A stretch of DNA of 51,285 bases from Krasilnikovozyma curviuscula (taxonomy: Eukaryota; Basidiomycota; Tremellomycetes; Cystofilobasidiales; Mrakiaceae): the NCBI GenBank assembly GCA_014825775.1, contig MVAQ01000155.1, forward strand, positions 1 to 51,285, in the 5' to 3' direction. Positions within the stretch are counted from its first letter, which is position 1; every line of letters starts with the position of its first letter. Positions 18,952 through 30,788 of this stretch are shown here, in pieces. The translations under genes and the position numbers were made by a program. Under the pieces are notes generated by a model. That model ran no database searches. It saw only the letters and a list, made by a program, of their open reading frames with translations, and was not told where the DNA came from.

Positions 18952-20973
18952 CTACCAAGCGACGGCCACTACACCAAACGCCACCGCAAAGATAACTACC
19001 ATCCCAGAGCTTTTTGAAATAGTGGTAACTGCTCCACTAGGCCTCGAAGTCGAAGAGGCACCAGCTGACGGCGACGTGGTTGTCGAAGTCGTGGTCGACG
19101 TCGAGGTGTTGCCCACGAAGACCAGAACCGCCGAGTATGCTGCAACAGTGATGTTGGAATCAGAAGAAATTGTTTCAACATTCAGAGTTCCGTAGGGGAC
19201 TGCTTGGACGTAGTTTTGACCTGCCCATGTCACCTGCAAAGTGAGATGAACCGTGAGCTAGTCAGTACAAAAAAAATCAAGAGCGCAAGACATAAGTGTC
19301 CAACACTAACGTAAGTAGGATCTTCTTCCTCAACACCCGTAGTACTGACCATCCTCTTCAGTTCTTTCGCCCCTGTCGGGAGCGCGACGCTAACATCAGA
19401 ACTTCCAAGGTTAAGCATCAAGGTTCTCGCGAGCGTGTTATTCTCCCAGACTGCATAGCCAGCTAATTCGTCGCCTGCACCAAGGTCGACGGAGGATATT
19501 GAGCCTGTGCTGTGAGAAACGAACTCGCCGAGGGCCAGGTAGGCGATGTAAGATGGTGTCGTTCGAGCATCACCGTTCTTATCTGAGTAGGCTGGGTATA
19601 CGAAATTGTACCAAGAGTATCCAGGGCTATAAAAGGTAGAATGGGTAGAGAAAGGAGTGGTTAGTAATAGAGCTCGAAAGTCATCGATGAGATGCGGGGA
19701 AGAATCACGTGTTGGTTTGAGAAGATGATTGCAGAACCAAAACTGCACCTTGGTGACTGTACATCCTTGAAATATTCGAAGCAGCAGCGTAGCAGATGGT
19801 GTCGACGAGCCAAAGCGCCTGCGCGAACGTATTTGACACATTCTGCTTTCCAGAACAAGACACAGAGTTGAACTCGCCGACGACAAGAGACTTCCCTGCA
19901 CTGACGGCGGCGCTGACTTGTGGCTTAAAGATGTCGATGTAGGACGTGATATTTTGGTGTGAGATCAAAGCTGGAATCGTTGCCAGGGCGTCTCGGGTGG
20001 TGTCGCACGTCGAGTATTGATACATCTGGAGGAGAGCGTTCGTCGGTCAGTTTCCACATTTTGAAGATAGTGACCGTCAACTTACATGCTGACTAAAAGT
20101 CTGGATATAACTTTCAGTGATCCCAGCAGCAATCACTTCGGCAGTAGTCAAAGCCCCGTCTGAAGTTGGATCTACGCCGCTGGCAAGAGCCTGGAAAAAT
20201 TGGTTGGGTAGAGATAATTCAGAAGTCAGGTTGGCCGCCCAGGAGTTCCATTCAGTAGTATATTCGGTTGCATTCGTGGTCCATGCTGTAAGGTCGCGCT
20301 GGTTCGAGTTGTACTGCGGGTCCAAGTGCACTGAAGTTCAACGCCAGAACAGCTTCTCGAGGTCGCTAAGTAAAAGAATCTTACCAAATCAGGCTCATTA
20401 CCGATTTCAAAGTTGGTCAAAAGAGATCCTAACGCGCTGTAGGCGGCTTGAGCTTCAGCCTGCGCGATAGCATACGAATCATTACCAAAGTTGAGATCAA
20501 ACGAGATTTCAGTCCTAGCCGACCCAAAAGAAACAGAAAATATAATTAAGCATTTTCCACTTTTAAAGACACCAGTAGAGAAAGCCGTCAACTTGCCCAT
20601 TCGGTAGCAACCTGAGACTCTCAAAGTACCCCTCTCCGAAATCGGTCTGCCAAATGCCATCACTCGGCGACAGGTCTAGTTCCACCCCAGTAGAGACGCT
20701 CGAGTTGTACATTGCACTATCAGCAGTATCGCCCCCCGCCCGGAACCCGATGCTTCCTGTGCGGTTGACGATGCCTTCGAAGGCGTTGAGAACGAGCGTG
20801 TTTGGTGAGCTGTTGTTGCCCAGGAAAGTGGGGACGTAGCTGAATTCGATACTGAAAGAGATAAGATTGGGTTGCAGCGCAATAGCTGTCGTTGGTGGAG
20901 AGGAGGGGATGGCTGCTTGGGCGGCTATGGGTAGCAGGGCGACGAGAAGAGGTGGAAGGAGGGGGGAGAACAT
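18952..20973 (-). CDS. GH79-like beta-glucuronidase/heparanase-type enzyme, GPI-anchored
   Basis: Predicted extracellular glycoside hydrolase. The N-terminus is a signal peptide (SPLLPPLLVALLPIAAQA). The catalytic domain shows FSIEFSYVPTFLGN and SIGFRAGGDTADSAM near the N-terminus, FEIGNEPDL with the usual acid/base Glu, and VVGEFNSVSCSG with the candidate nucleophile Glu; this NEP ... GEF pairing is typical of clan A family 79. A C-terminal beta-domain follows (TLMLNLGSSDVSVALP, then VQAVPYGTLNVETIS). The end is a Thr/Ser-rich stalk (STSTTTSTTTSPSAGASS) and a hydrophobic tail (GMVVIFAVAFGVVAVAW), which predicts a GPI anchor. Several N-x-S/T sites. About seven exons. Substrate is unknown; cell-wall or capsule glucuronides are a guess. 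Confidence 0.85.
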
Positions 20974-21233
20974 GGCTCTTCGAACTGAATGGGCAAATGA
21001 TATATTCTAGCCAAGTTTGTTATTTAGAGAGAGGAAATGAGTGTGAGAGGGAGATACGGGGTATAGAAACAAAGGTTGATGGGTGAAGGAGGTAGAAAGA
21101 AACAGGCGAACGAAAATACACACAATGACAGACCCGAATTTTCAAATACTTATACGGCCTATTTAATTCTAAATAGCAGTCTATCTCTGTATCTAAACAC
21201 AACGCTTCGTCCCAACACACAAAGATATGTCTC

Positions 21234-22767
21234 TCAAAGATCCTTAGAATCGTCTAAAACAGGACCCTTGCCCGATCCATACGCCTTCGCCATCCTCTCC
21301 TTGAATAATTCACCAGCTGTCTTACTCCCCTCGGCATTGGAAATACTCCCATCCGAGTTGATGGGCGTCAAAAGCTAGGCGCATTCGACGTAGGAGCTTA
21401 GCGGCATGCAAGACGCGGAGTAGGAGAGAAGGAGACTTACAACGGTGCTGTCTGGAATCATGAAACAGACGACACTTTGTCTTCCGGGTAGTAGCACACC
21501 ATCTTCCCCTGCCGTAACCTCCGTCTTGGGAGTTGGAAAGACGACTCTACAAAGATCGCACATAAAAGCACTGATCAGTGCGAAGCAGGGGAAGCTATCG
21601 AGAGCACCACTCACCTGTGGAATGTCGCTTTGAGCTTTCCTCCAGACCACATCTCCATTGCGGTACCCACTGATAGAAAAGATGAGGAAGAGGCTCAACC
21701 AGTCAGAATTGATCACAATGAGCCTCACGCTGAATCGTTGATAGACTCACCGTTGACCAGCATCGACCCACCAGCACCCACACCCTCAGGAGAAGGTGCA
21801 GGGATCCACCACCCCTTTCCACTTCCATCAGGACAATCCTCCGGCCCATCCTCCCTCCTCACAAACACCTCCAGCCCCTCAACGCTCGTAGGCGCTCCTG
21901 TCTCGTCCGGAGGAGCGAGGAACAGAAGCGTCTCCGACCCGAAGTCCTGGTGGGCACCAGCACGAATGTCTTTCTCAAGAACTACGATGTCGTCCCATTT
22001 CGTCTTGTCGTTTTGGGCTGCGGTTGTTGGTGCGCCTTTCCGGAAAGATGGGTAGTGAAGGAGTCGGAGTGATTCGCTCTCCCCGTACGTGTGTCTTGAT
22101 CTAAAGAACGAGTATGGGTCCTCTACTTTGAGAGCGACACCGAAGAGGTCTAGCACACGGAGACCGGCTGAGTGACACGCTTTCCTGAAGTTTGTGAGGT
22201 CTGATACGTGTGATTCTTGTGGTGGAGGGTATGGGATCGATTGTGTGATATCAGGACCAAGTGAAAACTGAATAAAGAATTTTTGAGGGGTGTTGTGTGT
22301 AAAATCAGAACGGCTGAATCGTTACAGGACGGAGGAGTAGAGCGAAATGCAGACGACGTACCGACTCCTTGATGTCTCCCCTGACCCTTCCTTCCTTCTT
22401 TCCAATCAGTTGTCCCATCATGGTAGTATACTGCAGCAGCCATCCAAGAAGTACAGTTATCAGCTCCTGTGCAGAAATTTCGCAGATAAAAATGATGGGT
22501 GTTTCTTACCCCGCAGCCTACGCCAATGTCGAACTTGGCCTTCTCCTTCTCAGCAAGAGGAAGACCAAAAAGCTCCTTGCTGATAGAAAACACGTTCCTG
22601 ACATCAGCAGCACTCAGACCAGGGCCAGGGTTGAGGACATGAAGGAATCCGACACTGTTCAGCGCATGCAGCAGCGTCGCGGCAAGCTCTCCGTCTGATA
22701 AACCAGAGTCAGGGGACAGGTCAATGGTAGGAATCGTCAGGGTTGGCGGGGTCAATGGGACTGTCAT
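21234..22767 (-). CDS. 2-oxoglutarate/Fe(II) dioxygenase family protein (isopenicillin N synthase-like)
   Basis: Cytosolic oxygenase-type protein. The ATG is at 22767 and the stop at 21234-21236. The N-terminal DIOX_N region reads IPTIDLSPDSG, GFLHVLNPG and LPLAEKEKAKFDIG. Splicing then gives GCGYTTMMGQLIGKK, GDIKESFSLGPDI and RLLHYPSFRKG. The Fe site is AGAHQDFGSETLLF (H-x-D). The spliced continuation MLVNVGTAMEMWSGGKLKAT is followed by FHR. The second Fe histidine (TFHRVVFP) and a basic residue lie across the next exon join. C-terminal EGSKTAGELFKERMAKAYGS is a common end in fungal members. About eight exons. The substrate cannot be told; secondary-metabolite and nucleobase-modifying enzymes share this fold, and no cluster is visible around it. 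Confidence 0.85.
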
Positions 22768-23107
22768 GGTTTACGTTGCTGATAAAATCCGTCCAGGCAA
22801 AGGTTGATGGTGGTGGAAAGGGTCTAGGCAAGGCTGGGTGGAAACAAGCGCATGGCATCGGAGGAGTTTCCAAGACGGTGATCTAACGAGGTCACTCGAC
22901 GAAACTCAGAATTTTCTGCCATCCCTCAAAGGCACTTGTAATCACATCTCTCTCACCTACCCAATGGTACCTAACTAGATCTCTTTCCAGCTTGATGGTG
23001 ACAATTACCCTTTGCGGCCGTGGCGCGCTGCATGAAAAACGCCCTCGAACAAAAACAAATCCAGTCGGTTTCGCTTTCGTCTTTTTGAGACTCCAACAAC
23101 TATCAAG
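22768..23107. promoter_or_regulatory. divergent promoter region
   Basis: This 340-base gap separates the starts of the dioxygenase (minus) and the GT18-like gene (plus), so both promoters must lie here. The right end is C/T- and A-rich before the ATG at 23108. I see no clear TATA box and no gene. Confidence 0.35.
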
Positions 23108-25229
23108 ATGACAGGCAGTTCATCCTCAACTCTGTTCAAGATCAGGATATCCATCTTCTCAGTCACCGTCCTCCTCTTGGTATCCGTCTGGCTCTCGAGC
23201 AGCTATCTCTCGAACGAGACTGGATACGAAACGGTTGCTGAGGAATACGATGTGGTTTCAACACCGAGCTGTGTAGATACAACTGAACATGCACCGCAGG
23301 TGTGCTCACCTCCTGTGAATGATACCGCTGCTCAGCTCTTTACTCCCTATCACCCACCCTTCCCAGAGGCTGGTTCTTACGACTACGAGTGAGTAGCTCG
23401 ACCAACCGCCAGCGGTACGCCATGATTGACTTTTGTCACATTTTTTTATCTTTAAGAACTTGGAATCAAGCAGCTATTGCCAGACTTGCTATTTGCACCG
23501 CAACAAACACCTGTCGGAAGAACGAAGATAAAGTGAGCAACGTAACGATCTCGAGCAGGATATCATAGAGGGACCGATACTAACCGGAAGAATTTCAGGT
23601 TATTATTCTTGCTGGAAGATGGTGTATGGTGGGGTTCTTCGAGAATTTCAGAGGTGGTGAGGGACTTTGGTGAGCGCATCTCGATCGCACCCCCGCTCTA
23701 CGGCTTTGATCAATCTCTTACAAGTTGAATATCTTTCGCTAAATTCCCACACACCATCATGACTCTTCTCAAGGTGTGCGTCAGTGATTGAATCTCTAGA
23801 CCGTCAAGGCTATACCTATTTTTTTACCTCCGACGACGACAAAGCCGCACACCGCTTATACCAGCGATTCCCTGACCTCGTCAAAGTGGTGATGACGGAG
23901 AGCATCCGACAGAATGATAAGCAATACATCAAATCAGGTGCGTTCTGAGACTATATCCTTCCATCACATCCTTTGCTCATCAACTTGGATTATTTCCGTG
24001 CAGAGTCTCATCCTCTGGGCATTCCAGCGTGGAAAGTAGTCAACTTCCAGTACTATCCTGGCTGTGGTTCTACTTTGGGCTGTGAATGGACAGTCGCTGC
24101 TGAGCTCGATCTCTCTGAACCGAAGACAAGTGAGTGAGACGTTCGCGTGGTCTGTCGTACTACTCCTATCTCTGACCACTTTCTCCTTCTGTATCCCGAC
24201 CTAAAGACATGACTTACCTTGGATACTCAATGAACACAACTACACCTTTAGTCCCCCTCTCCGAGCGTCCCAACCAAGTCTGGATCTTCGCCAAACACAT
24301 GCGTTATCTGTACTACGAAAACACGGCGTTCCCATCCGACTTCTTCATTCGGGCCAAGGTTGACCTCATGACGAATCACAAACTAGACGTCGAGTTTGTG
24401 GGCGGATTCGATGAGGAGGAATGGGACCACACGCTGGACAAGAGGCCGTGGACACCTGTGCCGCCTGCCGGAATCACGAACTTCGGCAAACTGAACCAGA
24501 AGGAGTTCTTGGAGAAGCTGAGAGAGACGAGGTTGTTGATTGGACTAGGGACACCACCACTTTCCCCAACACCGTATGATGCTCTTCGTTTGGTGAGTTC
24601 CCGGTTGATTTTGATTGTTCATGGAGACAAGTCCTGACTCTTCGTGTTCACTTCTTCGACCAGGGAATTCCATTCTTGAATCCAATCCGTGACTGGGATC
24701 GAGAAAATCCAGAGAATAAAAGGAGATGGTCTGCTCAACAGCAGACTTTGACAAGGATGGAACCGCCGTAAGTCTTCTGTAATGTTCTCGATTTGTGTTG
24801 TTTTTCATCTTCTCAAATGTGCTTTCGCTCCCCCCGCTTTTTGTTTCTTCAGTTACGTATACCACGTGCGACATGGGGATGAAGAAGAGCTGGATTATAA
24901 GAATCTCGTGCACGTGGTGAAGGAAGCACTTGAGAACCCAATAGAAAGGTATGTGACGCTTTCCTTAACCGCTATTGGCCGCTCGTACTGATTACCCTCT
25001 TTTCTTTTACACCAAAGCTTCGTCTTTGATTGGATGACAGAGCCAGAACTGGATAAAAGAGTCAAGTATGATCTCATGGAACGTGATTGGTATGGTCTTG
25101 CAAAGGAGAAGCTAGAGCGAAGAGTACTGGGTCTCGATGATGGAGAGGTAAGGCTTGATTCCGATCTTCCCATGACTTTTAGCAGCAGTATTCTGACAGA
25201 TCCTATCCCTTTAGTTGTTTGCGCTATAG
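23108..25229 (+). CDS. type II membrane glycosyltransferase, GT18-like
   Basis: Predicted Golgi glycosyltransferase. The start is the ATG at 23108 and the last exon, 25215-25229, ends LFAL and stop. A short cytoplasmic N-terminus precedes one membrane anchor at about residues 11-32 (FKIRISIFSVTVLLLVSVW), then a lumenal stem. The catalytic part includes GYTYFFTSDDDKA, WKVVNFQYYPGCGSTLGC, RPNQVWIFAKHMRYLY, EFLEKLRETRLLIGLGTPPL, PYDALRLGIPFLNPIRDW and PPYVYHVRHGDEEEL. The block of a short loop, G-I-P-F-L-N-P and a Y-V-Y-H near the C-terminus resembles GT18 (GlcNAc-transferase V family); that is recognition from memory, moderately sure. Roughly ten short exons. Donor and acceptor are not determined by the sequence. 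Confidence 0.65.
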
Positions 25230-26340
25230 AACAGAGCTGAAAGGCTGGTATCACTGCCTGCATGGTTCAAGCTAGATGTGAGATGAGGTTTCCGAAGGGT
25301 CTATATGGTGAAGGTTGTTTTCTAAGCACTGTAGGATGTTGTTGTACCATCACCATCCTTCCCTAATTTTGATAAATAAGCTTCTCCAACGCTGATCTTG
25401 AAACTAGGTTGCAATTAAAGAAAACAAATTGACTTTCCGATGTGCGCACCTTCGAGCTGCTTGAAGCTGAATACCACCATAAGAACCGACTAGTATCTCA
25501 TGAAGGACGCGTTGCAAAGCTAAAAAAAAACAGACTAGTCGACCAACTGTCCTCTCCAGCTGTCTTTGCATATTCTATCAATTCTGGTGTTTGTGATGTG
25601 ATGAGTTCCAAACGAAAGCGCAAACCTGAATTGCGCAGATGCGCCGAGATGTGTCTGGCCTTTGGACCTATGGCAGGACATCCTATCCCATGGGCTGTTG
25701 CTATAGACTTGTTTTCTATGTTTATATGCTGCCCGCTCATACGGTTCAAGTTAGGTTGCCACGGCTTTGCTCTGGATGTAAACAAAATTTGTAGTCCGCA
25801 GAGTTCCTCCTAACACATTTCATCATCATTCCTTCATTGGTCCAACTACCGATCTAGCAGAATGTACTCGTGAAGAGCTGTCACTGCTCCATTTTGCTCC
25901 TAATATCTTATAGAAAAGGTGAGCTCTTGCGTTTCAAAAATTTTACCCTGTCTGCGCTCTCGTTTCTGTCGAAGTGATGTATCGATCTACCAAGGTCGCA
26001 CAAAACATGTTAGACTACCTATCACCCTCTCGAGGGCGTTGAGGATACTCAAATTTCCTACTGATCCTATCAGGAACGAGAGAGCAGCTTCTCATCCCCG
26101 CAGTGCTAGGACGAGCTTTTGGACTGACTCCCTCCTTGTTATCCAGCCTGCATACTCTACACTCTAGACATTAATTTAACCTGCCCCTTGAAGCTTGAAG
26201 CTCTATCTTTATATTTGTGGAAAATTTGGGAGAAAAATGGCAAGAAAAATCGACTGGTTACAACTTTTCCCATGATCTTCTCCATCTTTCAAGTGGCCAT
26301 TGACTTTCAATAAGCAGTTTGTCTGGTTTTCTTGTTGTCA
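25230..26340. other. intergenic region without a supported gene
   Basis: These 1.1 kb lie between the GT18-like and FIST genes, both on the plus strand. A 123-codon frame (25442-25813) and an antisense frame are open but have mixed composition, no domain and no splice partners, so neither is called. The right third is AT-rich and likely the FIST promoter. Confidence 0.4.
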
Positions 26341-27918
26341 ATGACTATAGGAAAGCCCTTCACACTACTCTCAAGATCTCCAGCCGCCCTATTCAAAACT
26401 CTCAAAACTCATCTAGAAAGCTCTCATCCAACGTCGACTTGCGTCTTCGCGCTCTCCCCTCTGCTCCCCAATATCAACGAACTCCGCAACTTGATACAAT
26501 CATGTGGCCCGTCATCAATAGGATGTGTCACTCCTTCCTCACTGGCTCGTCAAGATGAACACTCGATCTCCTTGCTTCAGCTTCATCCAACGACGAAAAG
26601 TGCCATTTGGTCTTTACCTCAGATTGAAGGCAGCAAACCACCGATCTCAGTCGGGAAATGGAAAAGACCTGAAGAAACTAATAATCCTAAAATACATGAA
26701 CAGGAAGAGTTTGAGAGATTCATGAGTAGTAGCGTTTTCAGTCAGGATAGCAGCATGTGGGGACGGTTGAAATTGAGCCCTTTGGACGAAGTTGGAGTCT
26801 CCAGAATGAGCGGTCTAGAAGACACTGAGTATGTTGCTTTGCTTCCTCTTTCTGTTCATTATTATGTGATCTTGGATTTATCGAGAATTATGTCACGTTG
26901 TAGCCCGTTGCAAGTCAAAGCGCTTCTTTATTTCACCGCACCACCGTTGGGTTGCGACGTTCATCCTCTCCTCACGCACCTCGATACTCAATACCCTAAA
27001 GCTTCCAAGGTGAATGTTTCCGTGCTTTCGCATCCTAAATCATTACCAATGCTTTTTCCGCTGCAGCTTGGTCTCATCGCGACATCAACACTCTTCACCT
27101 CTGCGGCTGGCAGACATTACACTCTCTTTAATGACAAGCAGACTGTTTCAGCTGGTACAGTGGGAATAGCGCTTGTAGGCGGAAAAGGGAAGCTCGATGT
27201 GAATACTGACTGGTCCTCGCTGACGCCGATGGCAAGTTCCAAGCCAATGACAGTCACAAAGTGAGCATCACCCACCTCTGATTGCCTAGAATACTTATTC
27301 ACCTGCGATTTGCCCTGGTATTGTAGGTGCACAGGCAATATTCTCCACAACCTCGATGGTGGTTCTGCCACGGCTGAACTAATGAAGTGCATCAACGCAG
27401 CTTCTGACCGGCCATCAGAGGTATACTGCGCCCTCCTTACTGCTACGGACTCAGATTACAGAGTCAGTCCTTCTTTAATACATTGTGAGATTTAGAGGAA
27501 CATCGATCTCGTCTGAACATCTCTTGTTTGTTCAGGACGCGAAACGAATCGTGCGGGTTCTCTCGGGTGGTCTGGGTCGTGGTTCTCTAGCGCTAGACAT
27601 GGATCATTCGATGATTGAAGGATCCTCTATCCAGGTGAGTGCTCACAGTGCCTTTCTTCTTCCATAAGCACCTGGTTGACCTTCAGATTTTCTCAGTTCT
27701 TGCAGCCCAACACAATCTCCCCATATAAGCTAGGTTCTCCGACCAATGTGGCATTTGAAGTAATTCCCGAGACTGTTGGTGTGACAAGTGGCGACTTGAG
27801 CGATGTAATTACAATCGAAGCTTTCAGCCTTGGAAGCGAAGGCGGTTTCACATATTCTTCCAGAGACGGGTCAAGCTATCATTCTACTATTTCCCATACA
27901 AAAGCGTTTCTAGGATAA
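26341..27918 (+). CDS. FIST-domain protein (FBXO22-like signal-sensing domain)
   Basis: The start is the ATG at 26341 and the stop ends at 27918. Proposed introns are 26829-26903, 27010-27066, one beginning at AAA/GTGAGC near 27261, one after DSDYR, and one before PNTISPYKLG. The spliced protein shows CVFALSPLLPNINEL and SSIGCVTPS near the start (FIST_N-like strand and I-G-C turn), then YPKASKLGLIATSTLFTSAA and TVSAGTVGIALVGG, the FIST_N pattern of G-L-x-A followed by G-x-V-G-I-A. KRIVRVLSGGLGRGSLALD follows in the C-terminal part. FIST domains bind small ligands in signalling proteins; in FBXO22 they follow an F-box, but I see no F-box here. Two of the introns are stop-free and 3n, so the frame also reads through them. 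Confidence 0.65.
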
Positions 27919-28049
27919 AACTTAATTGGTCTACGACTCTCCTTTTTTGAGGCCCATATGTGTTACTTTTAGCGGAAAAAAAAACTGGCGGTGCAATTCT
28001 TAAGACCTTTCTTACTCGCTTGTCCATCTCTGATATACTCAGAGATGTA

Positions 28050-30562
28050 CTATGGGAATTTGGACTGCCAAGCTCCACTGCGAATGTCGTCACAAGCTGA
28101 GATGATGACTTTAGCGACTGAGTCAAAATCGCTCAGCTGTGCAAGACCAAAAGAAGTCAGTTTCAAGATCAGTGCCCATGCCTGAAGGGGATGCAGGCTG
28201 ACCTCGTTCCACACCTGCGCACTCGCTCTGACCCACCACTTCCCGCCATGCATGTAAACGGCAGCAAACGTCCCACTCTCAAATAGACAGTTCTCGAAGA
28301 ACCTCAGATGAGCGGCACCTTCGATAGCGTTCGCTGGCGCTGGGATCTCAGGGATCGCAACGTTTACCATAGACGCTGTGAGAGTTCCTTCTTCATTCTC
28401 CATGATCGCGGAGTTACCAAAGAGTTGGGAGAGACGCGCCCCACCAGAGACAGCAAGGTCATGAGTGTAATTAATAATTTTTGTCTCACCCCCAATGGTT
28501 TGCCGCTGCGAGAAGGAATATAGAGTATCAGACTTCAATCAAAACACCCCAGAAATGCAAACAGAGAAGGTTGATATTGCTTACAAAGTCCATGGCCGCG
28601 CTGATTGACAGGAACGGCATCCAGTCGACAGTGCCGACCCATTGGAACTGTCTAGCGAAGTCCCAAGGTCCTCTGCCAGTGTTAGGATACTACCGAGGTG
28701 ATAAATAACATCAGTCTAGGCTTGAGTGGCAAGGGGCAAGCATAATTCACCTTCTCACTCTCGTAATCGAAACTGGTTGGAATCGACGTCCTTATGTACT
28801 TGTAGTTTCTTTCTGGAACCCAGAGAACAGCACCACCCCTATGAGACATCATCCATTTCTTTGACGGTCAATAATTGGTGAGTAAAATGTAGCAGGCCTT
28901 CTATCTTGACTAAAAGCAAACGTACATGGCAGTTGGCGACGAAATAGTCCACAATTCCTTCTTCCTCTAGCGGACCCATATTGAGAGGAAGTTGACCAAT
29001 CAAGTGAGCTCCGTCAACAATGGAAATCACATTGTGCTCTTTGCATAAACGAGAGAGCTCAATCCAGGGAAATACCATTCCAGGGTTGGAAGCGATTCCA
29101 CTGAATAAAAGGCAGTTGTCAACGATCCAACGATCTTGAATCTCGAAAGGTGGATCGTACTAGACTCACTCGATGACACAGACCTTCACTTTTGGATTGG
29201 CCAAGATTGCTTTGCGGGTTTCTTCGATGATGTACTCGTGTGAGACTGGGAAGGTGATGGGGATGATTTCAAGAGAAACACCTGGATTGCGATCACAAGT
29301 TGCTCGTAGAGTCTGTAGGATAGCACCATAAGCTGTAGATATATAAACGTATCAGACACTGCTAGGTTTATGGATAACATAGTCTGATAACTCACAAGTT
29401 GAATAAGCAAGGATAACATCGCCTTCCTCCCACTTGAGATTCAGCGTGACCGTGTTGATCGCCATCGTAGCGTTGGAGACAAGGACACAGTTGTCAAGTT
29501 TGGTGTTTAAAAAAGTCGCTAGCTTTTGACGGACACAGGTGAGCAGCGGTAGATAAGATCGACGCATAAAGAGATCTGGATTCTCTTCACACTGGTCGGA
29601 GAGCGCCCTGGTATAAGTCATCTAGGAGAGAGATAATTAGAGTTTAATTCTGCACATAGGACAAGAAGTACTCACGACTGGCTTTGGTACAGAGCCATAT
29701 GAACCGTGGTTCAAGTTGACGTATCCCGGCTTGAAAGCCCAGTATCTCAACATCTCATGACCAAAAGTGTAATCCTCTTTCGAAGATTCCTTTTCAGATA
29801 TAAGTAGAGATCCAATCGCTGCTTCGACCCGAGGGAAGGCGCTGTGACCATCGGGGTACACAGGTCCATCGGCAGACCAGAGCGCCGACTTCTCTGCCAT
29901 GAAATGGTCGTAGCTGAGCGATAAAGGAATAGCTAAGCAACAAGTATCGGTTTTGAATATAGTGTAGGATCTAAACTCACTCCCATACGCTGTCTGTCAA
30001 CAGACTCAAGCTCGCAGTCCAAACGTATACTGAAGCATCCACAATTTCCCCAGTTTCTAGTACTTTACACTTTGCAGTTGTCACACTGTATTCATCATCT
30101 TCAAACTCGTCAAGGATCTTCAAATCCTTAGCGGTCAGATTCCAAACCAGCGCACCCTGAACAGTTGCCGACTTGTTTCCGATTACCCCTGGGTAGTCCT
30201 TGTCGACGACACCCAGTCGGATGTACCCAGGAAGGATAGCGGGGCTCTGCTTGAGATCTGAGATGGGACGGGCAAGGACTCGTTGAAGAACCTGCAAAAC
30301 GGAGGAGTGAGGACATGTCCGCATTTCAAGAATAAGAAATCAAGCTCACAGATGGGACCATCAACGTTCCTGGAGCATTACGAAGCAAGAAAAGTAAGTG
30401 TAAGGAACTGCATTATACCATTGCTTCGCAAGGCAGCTCACCATAGAAGACTGTAATGGAAAAAGTATCCAGTCGAGTCAGTACTCTCGGATGAGAATTA
30501 TATTCCAGACCGCATTAGGGGAACTCACAACAGGGGAGGCCTACCCGTTGGTTGAGATCCAT
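28050..30562 (-). CDS. AIG2-like gamma-glutamylcyclotransferase fused to Egt2-like class V PLP enzyme
   Basis: Proposed as one gene. N-terminal AIG2/GGCT domain: exons 30529-30562, 30442-30450 (9 nt), 30350-30369 and 29981-30291 assemble FFYGTLMVPSVLQRVL, the family's YGTL loop, then LPGYIRLGV, YPGVIG and LDEFEDDEYSV with the catalytic Glu. If the last exon is read through, it stops at VWE; splicing the 67-nt GTGAGT...CAG intron 29914-29980 instead gives VWDYDHFMAEKSALW, the WDxExF ending of AIG2 proteins, and leads in frame into the PLP enzyme. That part shows FGHEMLRYWAFKPGYVNLNH, NATMAINTV, SIVDGAHLIGQL and, after splicing, NCHKWMMSHRGGAVLW with the PLP lysine. It resembles fungal Egt2 (hercynylcysteine sulfoxide lyase) and isopenicillin N epimerase-like proteins. 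If two genes exist instead, they are 29977-30562 and 28050-29900, only 76 bases apart. Confidence 0.75.
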
Positions 30563-30788
30563 GGTGAGTAGAATGGTGAAACTGAGAGTGTCCAAGTGCT
30601 TTCTTGGGTTAGTGAAGACGGACGGTAGTATCTTGCAGCCAAGGGATGGCTTTCGCGCGCCTTTTTCGCGCGGCGTATGGGACTTGCATTTGACTCAGGT
30701 CGCATATGACTCAAAGAAAGCAATCGTGGGAGTGAGATGTATAGGTCAAGATATTGGGTATAAAGTGCTGTCAACGATGGACTTGGAG

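Noticed and set aside
21630..22055. 141-codon plus-strand frame.
   Set aside because: Antisense to the dioxygenase exon carrying the HxD iron site.
25442..25813. 123-codon frame in the gap before the FIST gene.
   Set aside because: No domain, no splice partner, equally open on the other strand; probably chance.
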